Positions 60,142 to 64,000 of a stretch of 64,000 nucleotides of DNA are shown piece after piece. How positions within the stretch are numbered: the stretch's first letter is position 1; every line of letters begins with the position of its first letter. The stretch is from Planctomycetaceae bacterium. GTDB taxonomy: Bacteria > Planctomycetota > Planctomycetia > Planctomycetales > Planctomycetaceae. Below the pieces are notes generated by a model. That model had not been told where the DNA came from, searched no databases, and worked only from the letters and a program-made list of their open reading frames with translations. The DNA lies in contig JACKHO010000001.1 of assembly GCA_020638955.1 (NCBI GenBank), positions 682,001 through 746,000 on the forward strand, in the 5' to 3' direction. The translations under genes were made by a program, and so were the position numbers.

Positions 60142-62277
60142 ATGAATCCCACCATACTCACTCCCCTGCCCTCACGACATCTGTTTCGATTGCCTGCTGC
60201 TTCCGCAGCAGTTGCGGCAGGTTTGATGCTTGTCCTCTCAGGTTCCTTCAGCGTCGCCGCAGATGCAGAGCTGACTTCAGATGACGCATTCAACCAAGTC
60301 ATCACACCCCTCTTTCTGGAACATTGCGTCGCCTGTCACGGAATTGACGAAGAGGTGTCGGGAGATGTGGATTTGGTGACTGTGAAGCAGGAGACACTGG
60401 TCAAGTCGCCGGAGTTATTGCGGAAACTTATTGACGTTCTCGCGGACCACGAAATGCCGCCCGAGGATGAACCGCAGCCGTCCGACTCGCAGCGACTTAA
60501 GGTTGTTGTCACTCTCCGCGACTTACTGCATCAGTCGGTGAAGAAGGATACGAGCTACGGACAGGCTCCCATCCGACGGATGAACCGGTTTCAGTACAAC
60601 AACGCGGTTACCGATTTATTCCAGCTCAACTGCATTGTGTTCACACTTCCCGAAAGGATGATGCGGGAGCACAAGGGCTACTTCAAACCCGAAACGGGCC
60701 GGATGGCGGATGTCGTTCACGTCGGGAATCGCCCGTTGGGGAAATCGCAAATGATTGAACCGCGCCTTGCTGGCGTGGCGGCGTTTCCACAAGATTTGCG
60801 GGCGGAGCACGGGTTCGACAATCGCGGCGATCATCTTTCCATGTCGCCGCTACTCATGAATTCATTTCTCGCGCTGGGCCAGTCCATTACAGAAAGTCCG
60901 GACTTCGGGCCACGTACAGTGGGAATCTGGCAGGAGTTTTTCGTCCCACCACCAAAGACTGCGGACCTGCACGATGAAGTCTCACGACGACTGAGGCGTT
61001 TCCTGTCGCACGCGTTCCGTCGCCCGGTCGATGAGAAGACTCTGGAACGCTATTCAAGTTATGCGTTGCGACAAATCGAAGGTGGCACAGAGTTCAATGT
61101 GGCGATGAAGTCGGTGGCGGCGGCGGTCATTGCTTCACCTCGTTTTCTGTATTTGTATGACACTGCGTCCACTGATGGTCAGCAGACTTCAATTGACGAC
61201 TACGAACTGGCCTCGCGATTGGCATTCTTTCTGTGGGGTAGTCTTCCCGATGAAACACTGCTCGAACTCGCGCGTCGTGGTGAGTTGAGTTTGCCCGATG
61301 TGTTGCAGTCACAGTTTCATCGCATGATGGCGGATCACAAACTCAAGCGATTTTGCGACAGCTTCCCGGCTCAGTGGCTGCAGTTGGATCGACTGATTTC
61401 TTCGGTTCCCAATCCAGAAATGTTTCCTGAGTTTTACTTCTCGAAGTACCGCGACAGCATGCACATGATGATGGAGCCGCTGCTGGTCTTTGAAACGGTG
61501 GTGATTGAGGATCAGCCGCTCACGCAACTCGTCGATTCCGATTTCACTTACCGCTCTGGACATTTGGAAGACGCTTACGGCGTGTTGAAGTCAAACGAAC
61601 CGAAAGGACGCGGAGGCGAAGTCGAACAGCTCACGTTTCATCGTGTCCCGGTGACCGACCGTCGGGCAGGTGGTGTCATTACGAATGCCGCCGTGATGAC
61701 CATGACCTCAGGAACGGAACGAACCAAGCCGATTACGCGCGGTGCGTGGATGGCGACGGTCATCTTCAACAGTCCTCCCGAGCCTCCGCCGGGAGATGTT
61801 CCGCCGCTCGCGGAGAAACCGCCCGCAGATGAAGAACAACTCACTCTACGTGAACGATTGATACTGCATCGCGAACGGGCCGATTGTCGAGGCTGCCACG
61901 AGAAAATTGACCCTCTTGGGTTCGCTCTTGAAAACTACAACGCCGTCGGTGCCTGGCGCGAAACCTACGAGAATGGACGCGATGTCGACACTTCGGGAAC
62001 ACTGTTCCACGAGCATGAATTCCACAATGTTGTTGAATTCAAAGACGCTGTACTGGCGGAGAAGGACCGATTCACTCGGGCGTTGGCTGGCCATTTACTC
62101 TCTTTTGCGCTTGCTCGTGAATTAGGTGCGAAAGATGAGCTGGCGCTGGACGAAATTGTGAAGGCGACCGCCGCCGATGATTACAAAATGCAAACGCTGC
62201 TGCGTCAGGTTGTGCTGAGTGAACCATTCCGCAGCAAGGATGTTCCCGGCCAATCCGTGGCGACGACTAAGCAGTAA
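60142..62277 (+). CDS. DUF1587/DUF1592/DUF1588/DUF1585 planctomycete cytochrome-type protein
   Basis: With ATG 60142 the 711-residue exported protein has a signal region (AVAAGLMLVLSGSFSVAADA). It then has a c-type heme motif C62-V-A-C65-H66 and LLRKLIDVLADHEMPPEDEPQPSDSQR. Domains follow in order: DUF1587 (PIRRMNRFQYNNAVTDLFQLN), DUF1592 (DYELASRLAFFLWGSLPDETLLELARRGEL), DUF1588 (HRVPVTDRRAGGVITNAAVMTMTS; CRGCHEKIDPLGFALENYNAVGAWRETYENG, a second heme motif) and DUF1585 (FTRALAGHLLSFALARELGAKDELALDEIV). It is paired with DUF1552 13 bp downstream. The pair is of the kind found in many planctomycete copies, probably acting outside the cytoplasm on polymers. Confidence 0.93.
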   Translation: MNPTILTPLPSRHLFRLPAASAAVAAGLMLVLSGSFSVAADAELTSDDAFNQVITPLFLEHCVACHGIDEEVSGDVDLVTVKQETLVKSPELLRKLIDVLADHEMPPEDEPQPSDSQRLKVVVTLRDLLHQSVKKDTSYGQAPIRRMNRFQYNNAVTDLFQLNCIVFTLPERMMREHKGYFKPETGRMADVVHVGNRPLGKSQMIEPRLAGVAAFPQDLRAEHGFDNRGDHLSMSPLLMNSFLALGQSITESPDFGPRTVGIWQEFFVPPPKTADLHDEVSRRLRRFLSHAFRRPVDEKTLERYSSYALRQIEGGTEFNVAMKSVAAAVIASPRFLYLYDTASTDGQQTSIDDYELASRLAFFLWGSLPDETLLELARRGELSLPDVLQSQFHRMMADHKLKRFCDSFPAQWLQLDRLISSVPNPEMFPEFYFSKYRDSMHMMMEPLLVFETVVIEDQPLTQLVDSDFTYRSGHLEDAYGVLKSNEPKGRGGEVEQLTFHRVPVTDRRAGGVITNAAVMTMTSGTERTKPITRGAWMATVIFNSPPEPPPGDVPPLAEKPPADEEQLTLRERLILHRERADCRGCHEKIDPLGFALENYNAVGAWRETYENGRDVDTSGTLFHEHEFHNVVEFKDAVLAEKDRFTRALAGHLLSFALARELGAKDELALDEIVKATAADDYKMQTLLRQVVLSEPFRSKDVPGQSVATTKQ

Positions 62278-62290
62278 GGATGTTTGAGTA

Positions 62291-63643
<1,353 letters not shown>

Positions 63644-63682
63644 TCGAACATCAGCGCGAACCAAACCGCCGCTGTCGTGTCG

Positions 63683-63707
63683 CTGCTGTCAACTTTGTTG
63701 ACGGCAG
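63683..63707. terminator. 11-bp hairpin with TTT loop after the DUF1552 gene
   Basis: CTGCTGTCAAC (63683-63693) pairs with GTTGACGGCAG (63697-63707) with one T-G wobble and a 3-nt loop, 39 nt after the DUF1552 stop. A TCTCT stretch rather than a clear U-run follows, so it is probably but not certainly a terminator. Confidence 0.6.
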
Positions 63708-63783
63708 TCTCTACAGCGGGACGCGCAGTCGATACCATGTGTCGCTTTCACGTTGCACTCACATCCAATTAATGTGACGTTTC

Positions 63784-64000
63784 ATGGCTGGTAAGAAATC
63801 GCAGCAGTCGAACAAGAAAGATACGCAGAACATGGTGGTCTGCCGAAATCGACGTGCGCGCCACAATTATGAAATCGTCGATGAAGTCGACTGCGGAATT
63901 GTGCTGGTCGGCAGTGAAGTGAAAAGCATTCGTGATGGACGCATTAGCGTTGATGAAGCGTTTGCCCGCATCGAACGCGGTGAACTGTTTCTCTACAATG
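63784..64000 (+). CDS. smpB: SsrA-binding protein, N-terminal part
   Basis: The gene runs off the right edge. The visible 72 residues have a basic, Lys/Gln-rich N-terminus (KKSQQSNKKDTQ) and then the SmpB core VVCRNRRARHNYEIVDEVDCGIVLVGSEVKSIRDGRISVDEAFARIERGELFLYN, which includes the conserved RARHNYEI, GSEVKSIR and the tmRNA-binding strand. SmpB carries tmRNA to stalled ribosomes. No tmRNA gene is in view. Confidence 0.96.
   Translation, partial: MAGKKSQQSNKKDTQNMVVCRNRRARHNYEIVDEVDCGIVLVGSEVKSIRDGRISVDEAFARIERGELFLYN

Overview
The window is from a planctomycete (Planctomycetota, probably order Planctomycetales). The evidence is the set of lineage-typical families: a DUF1501 gene next to a DUF1549/DUF1553 cytochrome-type gene, a DUF1592-type gene next to a DUF1552 gene, a DUF1559 prepilin-like protein, two giant secreted proteins with the LEPR-XLL type N-terminal motif (LEDRTLLS and LEPRVMLS), a sulfatase with a true formylglycine-generating enzyme, a Ser/Thr kinase with the planctomycete-type N-terminal segment, and an Fhc (formylmethanofuran dehydrogenase-like) C subunit. 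Species cannot be named from the sequence alone.

Layout. 1-3.7 kb: the 5' part of a secreted glycosidase-like gene, then a sparse accessory stretch with small genes (ASCH protein, membrane-anchored unknown, HTH protein), dispersed 85-bp repeats, a degenerate tRNA-Leu-like sequence, decayed hairpins and tRNA-Thr(CGU). 3.7-6.7 kb: apt, fhcC and a sugar-type ABC permease with an unusual soluble insert. 6.7-10.7 kb: a three-gene cluster of a ferritin-like/VioB-type protein with a Cys-rich tail, a DUF692 (MNIO) enzyme and a DUF2063 partner; this is my main candidate for a new peptide/protein-modification system. 10.9-15.8 kb: a 1627-residue repeat protein. 15.9-21.7 kb: an NtrC-type regulator, truB, an FGE, mobA and a Ser/Thr kinase. 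22-26.3 kb: a radical SAM protein, a glycosyltransferase, an undecaprenyl-phosphate sugar transferase and an aldo/keto reductase (surface glycan-type genes). 26.6-36.5 kb: a secretin-like exported protein, a PqqD-M50-HlyD fusion, an anti-sigma-type ATPase, dapF, a lipoprotein, a cation/proton antiporter and a cupredoxin-like exported protein.

36.5-46.6 kb: an HTTM membrane protein with its small partner, a hydratase, an exported methyltransferase-rhodanese fusion, tag, a second methyltransferase, panD, an arylsulfatase, a TIM-barrel isomerase, and a DUF2271 plus PepSY pair. 46.7-54.7 kb: an unknown, a c-type-cytochrome-like exported protein, a DUF1559 protein and the DUF1501/DUF1553 pair. 55-59.3 kb: a frameshifted band-7 (SPFH) gene and a second giant LEPR-XLL protein whose C-terminal FG-GAP/VCBS module is clearly homologous to that of the protein at 10.9-15.8 kb. 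59.3-64 kb: a second secretin-like mini-protein, the DUF1592/DUF1552 pair and the start of smpB.

Several dispersed hairpin repeats recur between genes, including a 27-bp block found in opposite orientation 40 kb apart.
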